A stretch of DNA of 23,122 bases from Larix sibirica (GCA_004151065.3 NWUY0300007642.1:76189-99310), one strand, 5' to 3'; numbered from the stretch's first letter, positions 10,651 to 21,650 are shown. The notes: generated from the letters alone by a model not told the origin. Numbers and translations are program-made.

Positions 10651-13386
10651 ATCGACTCAACAATTCCCTATAGAACTTCTACAAGAATTTCCAACCTTTA
10701 TACTTGAGTCCGATGAGATTTTTCTCCAACTTGTAATGGGATTCTATTTTTCTCCAATTGTTTTGTAACCATATTTTAAATTTGTCCCTTTCACTTTAAT
10801 TTTTACTTCTTCCTAGCATGATTTTTACTTTTATCCCCTCTTGCTCGAGATTTTATTTTTTCCCATTTCCCACTGATTATGTTTGTCCTCTCATATAAAC
10901 ACTTAGTCTCATAGATGGATATCCACCTGGATGAGTCCTTGTCTATCCTAATGGCCTGATAGCTTCTTGTCCCATCATTTGGTGCATCCTTTGTAGATTT
11001 ACTTGCCCTCCTGGTGGCATGAATGCTAAAGGGGTAGGCTGATTGGAAGGTTGTCCTGAAGTTCGTGTTGATGATTGAATTACTGATTGTTCTTGAGGTG
11101 GTAAGGCCAATTTGTGGTACTAGACTATTGATTTACATTATTCCCCTATAGGGTATATATGGGCCTTTAAAGCCTCCAGTGATATCTCTGCATTGGTAGT
11201 ATTTTCATATGAAATTGGCCCTAATCTCTTCACAATGTTCTTTAATGCGAACCAAATTTCAAAAACATTTTTTAGACTATCCACATCCTGCTGCCCCCTG
11301 AATTCTCCTTCCACAATATCATCTTGAATTATTTCATTCCTCTTTTGAGTCAGCTGATTTTTATAGTCTTCTTTGGGATACACCTCTCCATTTCCATCCC
11401 ATGGAGATGGTAATCCAAGCTTTAAAACTTCTTTGAACAACCCTTTAAAAGCATTAATTTCCTTAGTTAATTGCTTTATATTATCTTGCATCCTTCTCAA
11501 ATAGGTTTGTTTTATCACCATCATCCTGGATATCTTTATCAACTGAGTCATGTTTTCAATCTGAAGTTTTGCTAGCTACTTCTTGGTTCTATTGTTCAAA
11601 TAATCAATAACCTGATTAGCCTGCTTTGGCATTTCCCCTAGTTTATTTTTAATTGACTTGGACTCTTCTTAAGTTGTCGTGGCCATTTCCAATTCATCTT
11701 GTATAACTTCAAAATAGTCCCATTTATTTATCAACAATTGAGTTATCCTATCCCAGAGTGTTTGATTTTCCCTTCTCAGGATTTTCTCTCCCTGGACATC
11801 TACTTGCAACTTTGTAATTTGACTCTTTAGTTCATTTATCTTGGATTCTAAGTCAGTTATGTCATCTTCGTGTTTACTAACTTGACCTTACAACTCTAAA
11901 ATTATTTCATCTTTTTTATTTACCTCATCTTCCAGGTCTTTGATTTTATTGTCTATATCATCTGGTTTTTTAGGTGACTCATGAACTATCTTCTGCACTG
12001 GAGCATCCTCATCCATTAGATCAATCACTACTTACTCCACAACCTGCTTCTGGGACTCTTGTTCCATTGATTCCATCTCTTCCAGTGGTTGAATATATTC
12101 CTGTTCTTTAGGGGATTCTATTTGAGAGGCCTGTTCAACTGACATATTGGTGTTTTGCAACTTTAGAGAAGTTATTTTCCACTAAATCTTATCTATTTGT
12201 TCCCCCTCTCCTCTACCATACTTTTATATTGCATCATACTTGCATATATTTTCTCTTTTTCTGCTTGAACTCAACAGTATGAACTGGTTCTGTGGTAGGA
12301 ATCTTTAATTGCTTCTTCAAGTGGGATATTTCAATGTCCTTCTTTTGAATTAATGATTTAACTTGAGTTTCATCTAAAGGTTTGGCCTCGAGGGCTATGA
12401 ATTTTTCCTCAAGCTCATTAATTGTGACTTGTTTATCTTGAGTGGTTCACTTCTCAGCCTTCTAGAGTTGTTCAAATATCTCTAAATATGTTCTTAACTT
12501 TCTATCTTCTTTGACTAATTTTACAACTTAAGAGCAAATCATGTTACTTGCATGCTTTTAAAAATCCACTTTATCAAGCTTCCCAAATTTCTTAAAGTCT
12601 ACTATGTGTTCATCAATACTCCATTCACTTAAATTCGAAGGCTTTGGCACCTTTGGTTCTACAATTGAGAATATAAAAGTATCTTCCTCATGATCAGCCA
12701 CTGTGAAAATTATTTTCTCAGTTAATGGTATTTGCTTCCTAGTCTCATTTATCAATTTCATACTTCTCTCTCTAATTCCCTTGTACCTTGATTGTAGATA
12801 TGTTTTGGTTGGTACTGGGCTACCTAAAGGGGATTCTTGCAACCCTTGTGGAATTGTGAAATCCAGATATGGGTAGTGAGTGTACCTAATTTTGGGCCCC
12901 TTTGAGTAGATTGATGGATGTACTATTAGTGATGCCATCTCTCTTGGGATCTCCTCATATTCATCTCCCTCTACCATTGCTTGGTTTCCCCCCTCAACTT
13001 TTGTTATGGATTTCTTTGACTGGGGCCTTGATTGGGACCATCTATTTCCATATCATTTTGGAGCTCCTCTTCTCCTCTTTCCTGACCTGCCAATTGTTCT
13101 GTAGCATCTTGCTCTTCTAAGCTCTTTTGAATCTCTTGGAATTCCTCCCAACTTTCTTTATTAGCAATCCTTTCCCAATCTAGTCTAGGTTGACATATGT
13201 AAGCAGAATTCTTGTTTGCTAATATTTGATTGGATATAACTTTGTGAGAATCATATGCTCCATTTTATTCCTTTTCAAGGTTTAATTATCTTAAGAAGCG
13301 TTCCATATACTGCAATGCATTCAAACCTCTTATTTGAAATGACCCCACTTCTTTAGGAAAGAGGAAGTTTTGTGCTATCTGAAATG
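10651..13386. repeat. Direct repeat 1, right copy
   Basis: The 2736-bp partner of 7907-10649, in the same orientation. From about 11245 to 12060 I saw no difference from the left copy, while both ends carry frequent differences. The right copy is continuous with the 5' part of the pseudogene beyond 13386, so it belongs to the better-assembled version of the locus. Confidence 0.9.
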
Positions 13387-14506
13387 ATGGAAGTGCATTT
13401 CATTTGAAATAAATCTCTTCCTAACATAATCCCTAAAAACAATTCTAGGGTAAGGAATACTAGAAGCTTATATGGATCTTCTTCAAAGTCATACACTCTT
13501 ATTAATGTATAGTCTTCATACAAAAACCAGTCTCCAAACCTCATGTTTGGAGTGAATTGCAAATGTTTCTTGTTCTCAGGGAACATCCTGGGAGGTGAGG
13601 TACCAAAGATGAAGTTGTAAGTGATTCTCATTACCTTATTTGTAAACTCTGCATAGTTTGAGTTGTTTGGTATTCTCATGAATAACTCAATCCATTCATA
13701 CACAGGTGTCTGAATGCCATTTTCATCTAAGATCTTCATGTTTAGATGCTTATAGTGATCAAAATTATGTTATAGGAACATGTAAAATAGAAAGGAGGGG
13801 TGCTTGAACCACTCTATGGCTAGCATCTCTTCTAATTATTCATGAATAGCCTCTTCTACGAAACTGCATAAGTCAAATTTAGGGAGGTTGATCCCAGGGG
13901 CTGGGGCCAAGCTGAATAGGGTGCCTAAAATCACATCATCAATTGTATTTTCATCTTCAAGGCCTATGACGGTGCATATGATTGAGATGGCTTTCGTGGT
14001 ACTTTCAGAGAAGAATGAGGTATTGTAAGGAGGTGGAATAGTAGGAACAACCATACCTTCCTTAAGGTGCTTGGATAGAAATCGATGTCTATCTAAAGGT
14101 TGCATAGCTTGGTATGAATTGGAGAGGATTTTATCATTGAAGGATTGAAGAGATAAGAATTCTAGGATGCAAAACATTTTCTGCATGGTTTCGGTGTTGA
14201 TAAAACCCATGGTTTTAGATAGGTTTGAGGACATGACAGTTCTCTTACTTGGGTAATATTGGGTTACACACTATGACACAAACTAGGGAAAGTAAACTGT
14301 TTTGGGGCAGGAAGTTCTGGAAATATTTGAATTCCATAGATACAGGTATCCTGATCTGCCATATCTAGGGCTTTAGCATATCTAACTATGGCATTTAGGT
14401 CTAAATTTGTGACTATGGTATCAAAGATGTATGCCTAATGGTCATAAACATGCTCATCTCCAGAAAATATGGGCTTACATAACTTATCTTTGGACTTAGG
14501 TGCCAT
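10796..14506 (-). pseudogene. Large unrecognised coiled-coil protein pseudogene, intronless
   Basis: A coding-like reading of roughly 1,200 codons can be followed from an ATG at 14506 (MAPKSKDKLCKPIFSG) to a stop at 10796-10798, with several frame changes and many stops. In order there is an N-terminal region; a globular region with SLAPAPGINLPKFDLCSF and PVYEWIELFMRIPNNS; an aromatic patch, FTPNMRFGDWFLYEDYTL; an acidic linker; a long coiled coil (LEEKFIALEAK; KIKDLEDEVNKKDEII; LESKINELKSQITKLQ); a domain beginning MTQLIKISRMMVIKQ; and a Q/P-rich tail (PPGGQVNLQRMHQMMGQ). In-frame stops include 14435-14437, 14264-14266, 13836-13838, 12182-12184, 12032-12034, 11888-11890, 11669-11671 and 11576-11578. 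I see no reverse transcriptase, integrase, transposase triad or zinc knuckle, and no splice signals are needed to follow it. I do not recognise the family. It could be the gag-like product of an unusual retroelement, a retrocopy, or a lineage-specific gene family. Confidence 0.6.
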
Positions 14507-15149
14507 CTTAGAAAGGTTCACTTGGCTGGTAGGTTAAATGATTTGCAAGGTGAATTAGGGCACACAATTTACTAGTTTGTCTGACATTACAACAAGAATT
14601 ACTAGGAAATATAATAGTAAAATACCCAGGTGATAGTTGATTGATGAGCTCGGACTATTGGTTGTTGAGATTGAATGGTTTGGTACACTGGATGCTAGGT
14701 GCTGGAGTCTTCTTCGGTAAACAATAGCTTTGAAATTTAGGATTTACCACTTTAAAAATTAAACAAATTTTCAAATTTTACAAGTGTCGGCGTTTCATTT
14801 GATACTGAAATCAGGGCGGGATGACATGAGTGGGGTCCTCCATGGAACGTGTCTACTTTGGGTAGGTTGAAGTGGATTTAAGGTGGTCCCCCTTTTGCAT
14901 GCGTGTACATTTTATATATTCACCTTTTGGGCAGAAACCACCCTGGTTTCCCTGAGCGGTAACGCCCGATAGAGCTGGTGGTATTGAAAAAGGACTTCAT
15001 GGAGGCGCAGCCAATTAGATTGTTGCATGTTTCCTTGGTGGTTTTGGGGACAATGCATCCTCGAGATAAAATTATCTAGGGAGCACTTTATCGACACACT
15101 ATCAATCCTATCCATTGATATGTCGCTCTCTTCTTTTGATCAGCTCGTT
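14507..15149. promoter_or_regulatory. Upstream region shared by two divergent pseudogenes
   Basis: The ATG of the minus-strand pseudogene (14506) and that of the plus-strand pseudogene (15445) point away from each other. The DNA between them, especially 14790-15300, is visibly GC-richer than the rest of the window. On the minus strand a TATA-like AATATATAAAA lies at 14910-14920, about 400 bp upstream of the ATG. On the plus strand CTATATTTT at 15251-15259 lies about 190 bp upstream. It may be a relic promoter or an LTR-like segment. I found no matching copy at the far end of either pseudogene. Confidence 0.3.
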
Positions 15150-15444
15150 AGCACTTTTCATTATCTCTCTTGCACTTTGTGTGGGTGACACTAATCCTGA
15201 TCGTAGATCTAAAATATCTAACGGTGTTCCACTCCTTCCCCCTTAACGCTCTATATTTTACCTTCTAGTTTCCAGCACATGGTTCTTCCTTCCTCGCGCT
15301 TGCTTGAAGGTCCCTTGTTTAATCACCTCAACGCCTAATCCAATATTCATTAGACTTAGGCATTCTTTTAATCTATTAAGCCCCCTGCTAGGATTTTCAA
15401 ATTTTTTAGTGCTAACTTATCCCACACTCTCTTTAAATACAAAA

Positions 15445-15896
15445 ATGACTTTGGATCCTTCCAAGGTGAACTTTGGAGAATCCACTACTCATGAAAACAT
15501 TTTCCCATAATTTTGGAGGTTGTGTTATGCATTTAAATGCTCCCCAATTCATGGATACCTTGATAAGATATCAAAATAGATAGAAGATCATGCCAAGCCA
15601 CCTCAAATGGAATATAAGGATGTTTACTTTGAGTTGGGTAGAATTATCCACTAATCTCTTTTGAAATATGTGGTTCAACTAAATGCCCAACAAATTTGTG
15701 TTTGATGGCCCAACAAATTTATGGTTTTGGTGGCTCAATGAATCTTTTAGATCAACAAGAGATTGAATTACTTGAGTCTTTATTATTTCTTCTAAGCATT
15801 TCCCACCTTGATTGTGGTGAATGGACAAGATTCCAAGGTTCTGCTAGTTTCTTGCTTGCAAACCATATTATCCCAAAGATGAAAATCATACAATAA
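15445..15896 (+). pseudogene. Unrecognised plus-strand pseudogene
   Basis: An ATG at 15445 opens a frame beginning MTLDPSKVNFGESTTHENIF, followed after in-frame TAA, TAG and TAA codons by IHGYLDKISK, MEYKDVYFELGRIIH and LLKYVVQLNAQQI. A 13-bp repeat (GCCCAACAAATTT at 15685-15697 and again at 15708-15720, period 23) shifts the frame there. The reading then resumes in the new frame as MNLLDQQEIELLESLLFLL and stops at 15894-15896. It covers about 140 residues. I recognise no domain. The frame is open upstream of the ATG back to 15304, but the MTLDPS start follows the TATA-like sequence at a plausible distance. A second family member is represented by the 52-bp fragment at 2439-2490, so it is a dispersed family, possibly the start of a retroelement gag. 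Confidence 0.45.
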
Positions 15897-17751
15897 CCAT
15901 CAAAATCACTTATGACCAATAATATATCACATTTCAAATTGAATTAAGTAAATCATATATAATTAGATAAGCCTAAGCCACAATGTCACCATTGGTCATT
16001 AAAAAGAACGAATGTTTCTCATGGAGATATTGGATTTTGGGAAAAAACATATCAAATGTACATGTAGAATGGTCCATAAAATAGTTAAATTGGAGACCCA
16101 ACACAATGTCCCTTGCTCACATATGTGAAGCTAGAAAGGCACACAATTGAAGAGATCTGTAACTTTCCATCCCCAAACAAATGGGTGGACAATAGTAGTG
16201 AACATGACATTGGTTGATATTTTGACGATTAACTTTTGAGAGTTTAGATCAAAAGCATCCAAAGGCCTAAGATGATAATTTGATCTACATTCAACACTCT
16301 TAGAACATAGAAACACATAATTCCACTAGTAATCCTTTTTTGAATCCTATTTGGGATATCAGATACCTTCACTTCTATATGTTATGTATGGACAATATGG
16401 GGGAAGAAGTAAGACAACACAAGAGAAGTAATGAAGGTTGAAAAAATTGTAGATAATATTAGGAAAATCAATTTGTAGGTAGAGGAGACATTGAAAAATC
16501 ACAAAAAGAGTACAAGGATAGGGAGGGCCAACACAAAATTGACTCAAGACATTAAATGTAGGAGATAAAGTCTAGTTGCACCTAACAATGAAAGGTTGTA
16601 GGGACCTACTAATAAAATCAAATCTCTAAGATATGGTTTTTTCAAAGAATCAAAAAATATAGACAACAATGCTTACAGACTTAGTTGACCTCCATCCATA
16701 AGTATTTACTGAGTGGTGAACGTGAAAAATATAAAACTCTATGATCCATATATGCTTAATGGGGAAAACAAATGGAAATTCTTACCTTCCATAGAAGACT
16801 CCAAATTAGATATGCAATAAGAGTTAGTGAAAACACAGTAGAAGATATGATTTTGCAAAAAAAAAGAGAAGAATGACCAAAATGCGTTTGAAACAACTGT
16901 GGCAAGTTGGATTGAAAGGGAAACTACCAAGAAATGCAAAGTGGTACTCCAAGGAGAAAGTTGAGAACTTTTTCCTCATAATATTTAAAAGTAAAATATT
17001 TTGGGGACCAAAAGCCTCCCAAAATTGGGAATATGATACAAAATGGATCATTACATATTTTTTCAAATTTTTTCATCATTTTTGGTACCTTTTGGAGTGG
17101 AAAATAAGAGTTATGGGCCTTTATAGGTAATTTTTCTTGCTGACCCTGAATTCCACTAAATAGGTTCAAAACTATAAATTCCATGTTTAGGTCTTAAAAT
17201 AGTTTGTTTGAGTCAAACATGGCCGATAGAACTTAACAATTTTGTCAAGTTATCCTCGTCAATAAATTTTCGATGGTCCAAACATCACCTTAATTAGAGT
17301 TCATAGGAAAAAAATTTGCCCCCACTAAGTCAATGTATTCTCTAACCACCACAATACCAAGTAGAAACCACATTGGCTACCATTATTCATGCATGTGGAG
17401 CTAGTCACATATATCCTCTCAAGAAGAAGTAGAGGGTTCAAAACCCTAACCCTAATTAGGATCTAGGAAATGCAAAACATCAACCCCTGACCATGACAAC
17501 TATCAAGAAGTGTTAACACCTCAGGCACTTGGGGAGAAGGATATTTGGTTCCTATTGTAATAATTTTATATTCCATATCTAAGTAGTGAAAAGGAATGTG
17601 TTATAAAAGCATAACAGAGGAATAAGGTGACCCTGTCGCAATTTATCACAAACCATATTGCCTATTTGCTCCATAATGAGTCATTTTTTCTTTGCATTTT
17701 GCATGGAAATTATAATAGTAAAACATCAAGGCATGGTCCTTCTTTCTTGTT
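15897..17751. other. No gene seen (left copy)
   Basis: AT-rich DNA downstream of the plus-strand pseudogene, with only short, overlapping frames on both strands. The style of the sequence near 17060-17330 (long T and A runs) suggests repeat or LTR DNA, but I found no ends to define it. The two-unit CCCTAA-like motif at 17441-17455 is too short to be telomeric. Confidence 0.5.
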
Positions 17752-17752
17752 N
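17752..17752. other. Contig joint (single n) at a duplication boundary
   Basis: The lone 'n' lies exactly between the two copies of direct repeat 2, as at 10650 for direct repeat 1. Two independent tandem duplications each meeting at a gap character is very unlikely unless both are unmerged contig overlaps. Confidence 0.85.
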
Positions 17753-18047
17753 AGCACTTTTCATTATCTCTCTTGCACTTTGTGTGGGTGACACTAATCC
17801 TGATCGTAGATCTAAAATATCTAACGGTGTTCCACTCCTTCCCCCTTAACGCTCTATATTTTACCTTCTAGTTTCCAGCACATGGTTCTTCCTTCCTCGC
17901 GCTTGCTTGAAGGTCCCTTGTTTAATCACCTCAACGCCTAATCCAATATTCATTAGACTTAGGCATTCTTTTAATCTATTAAGCCCCCTGCTAGGATTTT
18001 CAAATTTTTTAGTGCTAACTTATCCCACACTCTCTTTAAATACAAAA

Positions 18048-18499
18048 ATGACTTTGGATCCTTCCAAGGTGAACTTTGGAGAATCCACTACTCATGAAAA
18101 CATTTTCCCATAATTTTGGAGGTTGTGTTATGCATTTAAATGCTCCCCAATTCATGGATACCTTGATAAGATATCAAAATAGATAGAAGATCATGCCAAG
18201 CCACCTCAAATGGAATATAAGGATGTTTACTTTGAGTTGGGTAGAATTATCCACTAATCTCTTTTGAAATATGTGGTTCAACTAAATGCCCAACAAATTT
18301 GTGTTTGATGGCCCAACAAATTTATGGTTTTGGTGGCTCAATGAATCTTTTAGATCAACAAGAGATTGAATTACTTGAGTCTTTATTATTTCTTCTAAGC
18401 ATTTCCCACCTTGATTGTGGTGAATGGACAAGATTCCAAGGTTCTGCTAGTTTCTTGCTTGCAAACCATATTATCCCAAAGATGAAAATCATACAATAA
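18048..18499 (+). pseudogene. Right copy of the unrecognised plus-strand pseudogene
   Basis: Identical in structure to the feature at 15445-15896. It has the same ATG and the same in-frame stops, and the same 23-bp duplication produces the frame change at about 18288-18323. Because every disabling change is shared, it is either the same locus counted twice or a very recent duplicate. It is probably not an independent gene copy. Confidence 0.45.
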
Positions 18500-20354
18500 C
18501 CATCAAAATCACTTATGACCAATAATATATCACATTTCAAATTGAATTAAGTAAATCATATATAATTAGATAAGCCTAAGCCACAATGTCACCATTGGTC
18601 ATTAAAAAGAACGAATGTTTCTCATGGAGATATTGGATTTTGGGAAAAAACATATCAAATGTACATGTAGAATGGTCCATAAAATAGTTAAATTGGAGAC
18701 CCAACACAATGTCCCTTGCTCACATATGTGAAGCTAGAAAGGGACACAATTGAAGAGATCTATAACTTTCCATCCCCAAACAAATGGGTGGACAATAGTG
18801 GTGAACATGACATTGGTTGATATTTTGACAATTAACTTTTGAGAGTTTAGATCAAAAGCATCCAAAGGCCTAAGATTATAATTTGATCTACATTCAACAC
18901 TCTTAGAACATAGAAACACATAATTCCACTAGTAATCCTTTTTTGAATCCTATTTGGGATATCAGATACCTTCACTTCTATATGTTATGTATGGACAATA
19001 TGGGGGAAGAAGTAAGACAACACAAGAGAAGTAATGAAGGTTGAAAAAATTGTAGATAATATTAGGAAAATCAATTTTTAGGTAGAGGAGACATTGAAAA
19101 ATCACAAAAAGAGTACAAGGATAGGGAGGGCCAACACAAAATTGACTCAAGACATTAAATGTAGGAGATAAAGTCTAGTTGCACCTAACAATGAAAGGTT
19201 GTAGGGACCTACTAATAAAATCAAATCTCTAAGATATGGTTTTTTCAAAGAATCAAAAAATATAGACAACAATGCTTATAGACTTAGTTGACCTCCATCC
19301 ATGAGTATTTACTGAGTGGTGAACGTGAAAAATATAAAACTCTATGATCCATATATGCTTAATGGGGAAAACAAATGGAAATTCTTACCTTCCATAGAAG
19401 ACTCCAAATTAGATATGCAATAAGAGTTAGTGAAAACACAGTAGAAGATATGATTTTGCAAAAAAAAAGAGAAGAATGACCAAAATGCGTTTGAAACAAC
19501 TGTGGCAAGTTGGATTGAAAGGGAAACTACCAAGAAATGCAAAGTGGTACTCCAAGGAGAAAGTTGAGAACTTTTTCCTCATAATATTTAAAAGTAAAAT
19601 ATTTTGGGGACCAAAAGCCTCCCAAAATTGGGAATATGATACAAAATGGATCATTACATATTTTTTCAAATTTTTTCATCATTTTTGGTACCTTTTGGAG
19701 TGGAAAATAAGAGTTATGGGCCTTTATAGGTAATTTTTCTTGCTGACCCTGAATTCCACTAAATAGGTTCAAAACTATAAATTCCATGTTTAGGTCTTAA
19801 AATAGTTTGTTTGAGTCAAACATGGCCGATAGAACTTAACAATTTTGTCAAGTTATCCTCGTCAATAAATTTTCGATGGTCCAAACATCACCTTAATTAG
19901 AGTTCATAGGAAAAAAATTTGCCCCCACTAAGTCAATGTATTCTCTAACCACCACAATACCAAGTAGAAACCACATTGGCTACCATTATTCATGCATGTG
20001 GAGCTAGTCACATATATCCTCTCAAGAAGAAGTAGAGGGTTCAAAACCCTAACCCTAATTAGGATCTAGGAAATGCAAAACATCAACCCCTGACCATGAC
20101 AACTATCAAGAAGTGTTAACACCTCAGGCACTTGGGGAGAAGGATATTTGGTTCCTATTGTAATAATTTTATATTCCATATCTAAGTAGTGAAAAGGAAT
20201 GTGTTATAAAAGCATAACAGAGGAATAAGGTGACCCTGTCGCAATTTATCACAAACCATATTGCCTATTTGCTCCATAATGAGTCATTTTTTCTTTGCAT
20301 TTTGCATGGAAATTATAATAGTAAAACATCAAGGCATGGTCCTTCTTTCTTGTT
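18500..20354. other. No gene seen (right copy)
   Basis: A repeat of the gene-free sequence at 15897-17751 with a handful of substitutions. Confidence 0.55.
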
Positions 20355-20976
20355 GGATTTTTATCCTTGTGGGTTTCTCTAGGGTAATTAATTGTGCTAA
20401 TGGTGTGTTCTTTTCACTAGTGTAGCAATATTCTTATTCTCTCAATTATTTCTACAGTGAAAGTGGTATGCTTTTATTAATAGTATTTGATAATAAGTAA
20501 TCATTGCATGATATAGTATAACTTCACTAGGTTTATAGTACCATATTTAGATGTGTTGTGATGATTTTCCATTTGAATACCCAAGGAAATTTACAAATAC
20601 TCTTGGTCTCACAATAGTTTTATTTGCGGTTTATGTGGAATACTTGCAATATATGTTCACGAGACTTCCAAATTCCAAGGCATTGAGAGAATTTCACTCA
20701 CATATCTAGAGATCAACATAAGCAATGAGATATAGTATCCTCAAGATGCATAAATGGAAAACCACCATGAATATATTGAAAAACATGAATTAGAGGCAAT
20801 ATTTAAAAGACTAGAAGTGCACACCATTGATATCTCCATGAGTATGTCAATATTAATGTCAAATCTATAGATAAAGTTCAAATCCTTTAAGAGTAGACCA
20901 ACTTAAATGGGAACTTTATCTCTCATGGCAAACACAAAGATAAAGTAGATTTATTAAAAGGGAAAGATCCAATAAC
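20355..20976. other. No complete gene seen; possible decayed gag leader
   Basis: AT-rich sequence upstream of the recognisable gag relic. A broken plus-strand frame near 20820-20960 (for example ISMSMSILMSNL) could be the decayed N-terminal coiled coil or leader of gag, but it has no diagnostic motif. Confidence 0.4.
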
Positions 20977-21386
20977 ATGTATCCTCAACCTATATTCAAA
21001 GTGAAGGTTTCTAAAGTGGATATTAATCCCTACAAATTTGAGATTGACATTATTAATTTGAATCATTAGTTGCAACAACTACAAGTTTACTTGGGTGTGC
21101 ATAGAGTAGGAGAAGAGAAAAAGATGATGTTTTACCAACTAAAGCTAAAGTTGGGTCATGCTACATGGAGACACTTAAAGTGATGGGTGATCCACCAATA
21201 TTAAATGAATGGGAGGTTTTCAAAGACCTCATTAAGTCCCTTTTTTATCCTTCCAAGTATGAAGAGGAGTGGAGGATTGGAACTACTATCAATGGATACA
21301 AGGGAAAAGTGTACAAGGGTACACTACCGAGTAAGATAAGCAATCCATTCAATTCAAAATATCTTTTAATAAACAGAGTTTTGTCA
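20977..21386 (+). pseudogene. Ty3/gypsy gag relic, 5' part
   Basis: A degraded match to the capsid region of plant Ty3/gypsy gag. From 20995 one frame reads FKVKVSKVDINPYKFEID, a stop, then LQQLQVYLGVHRVGEEKKMM and QLKLKLGHATW. Near 21165 the reading moves to another frame with DPPILNEWEVFKDLIKSLF and YPSKYEEEW, then to a third with WIQGKSVQGYTTE, a stop and DKQSI. The order L..L..YLGVHR, then W..FK.L....F.P..Y..E.W, then the Q-S-V-Q-Y-T-E block is characteristic of this family. Gag normally packages the retroelement RNA. This copy has at least two frameshifts and two stops and is cut at its 3' end by an insertion. It is clearly dead. Confidence 0.8.
21371..21386. repeat. Target-site duplication, left copy
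   Basis: AAACAGAGTTTTGTCA here and AAACAGAGTTTTATCA at 21757-21772 match at 15 of 16 positions. In both copies the sequence encodes KQSF of the surrounding gag relic, which shows that gag was one continuous sequence before the insertion. Confidence 0.8.
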
Positions 21387-21446
21387 CTTTAAAACTAATA
21401 TATATGGTTAATGGGCATCTTACTCAATCTTCCTCAGGCTTCAATT

Positions 21447-21492
21447 GTCTCCTGATGATGATCCCAGAGTAGGGATCGAAACGTCGAGTTTC
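21447..21492 (+). ncRNA. Hammerhead-ribozyme-like motif, unit 1
   Basis: CTGATGA at 21452-21458 is followed by one T, then a perfect 6-bp stem II (GATCCC at 21460-21465, GGGATC at 21472-21477, loop AGAGTA), then GAAAC at 21478-21482 and GTC at 21483-21485. The cut would follow C21485. Stem III would be only the minimal AC/GU pair, as in the minimal type I hammerheads of Penelope-like elements, which are thought to need a partner. CTC before the core can pair with GAG after it, a weak 3-bp stem I. The extra T between the core and stem II departs from the textbook layout. Activity is unknown. Confidence 0.55.
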
Positions 21493-21588
21493 AAACTTAC
21501 GAACGTAGCTCCTTCTTACTACTCAACTGATCCTACGTATGGTTATCTTCAAACAAATAATAATATTAACAAAGTAATAAAACATCAA

Positions 21589-21589
21589 N
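21589..21589. other. Single undetermined base or contig joint (n)
   Basis: The lone 'n' lies between the two units of the 370-bp insertion. The flanks are related but clearly diverged (for example GAGTTTC against GAGAGTTTC after the core), so this is not a simple overlap like those at 10650 and 17752. Repeats at this point may have broken the assembly. Confidence 0.7.
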
Positions 21590-21650
21590 TGGTTTCATAT
21601 TTATATTCATGGGTTTCTCGGGCATCCTTTTATCCTTGCAGGCTTCAACT

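Larger units (their letters stand above)
15150..17751. repeat. Direct repeat 2, left copy (probable assembly duplicate)
   Basis: This 2602-bp segment, from AGCACTTTTCATTATCTC to TCCTTCTTTCTTGTT, recurs at 17753-20354 with equal length and no indel that I could see. I counted roughly eight single-base differences by eye, for example C at 16140 against G at 18743. The level resembles allelic variation or sequencing differences. Confidence 0.92.
17753..20354. repeat. Direct repeat 2, right copy
   Basis: The near-identical partner of 15150-17751, offset by 2603 bases. It runs on without a break into the unique sequence after 20354, so the left copy is continuous with the left flank and the right copy with the right flank, as expected for overlapping contig ends. 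Confidence 0.92.

Noticed and set aside
14796-14807. Primer-binding-site-like sequence upstream of the large minus-strand pseudogene
   Set aside because: On the minus strand it reads CAGTATCAAATG, too far from TGGTATCAGAGC, and I found no LTR pair around the pseudogene.
16739-17184. Overlapping open frames on both strands, repeated at 19342-19787
   Set aside because: They overlap in several frames on both strands, are low in complexity and lack gene context or motifs; they look like chance frames in AT-rich DNA.
17441-17455. Telomere-like CCCTAACCCTAA motif (also at 20044-20058)
   Set aside because: Only two units, and plant telomere repeats are normally CCCTAAA. The second occurrence is just the duplicated copy.
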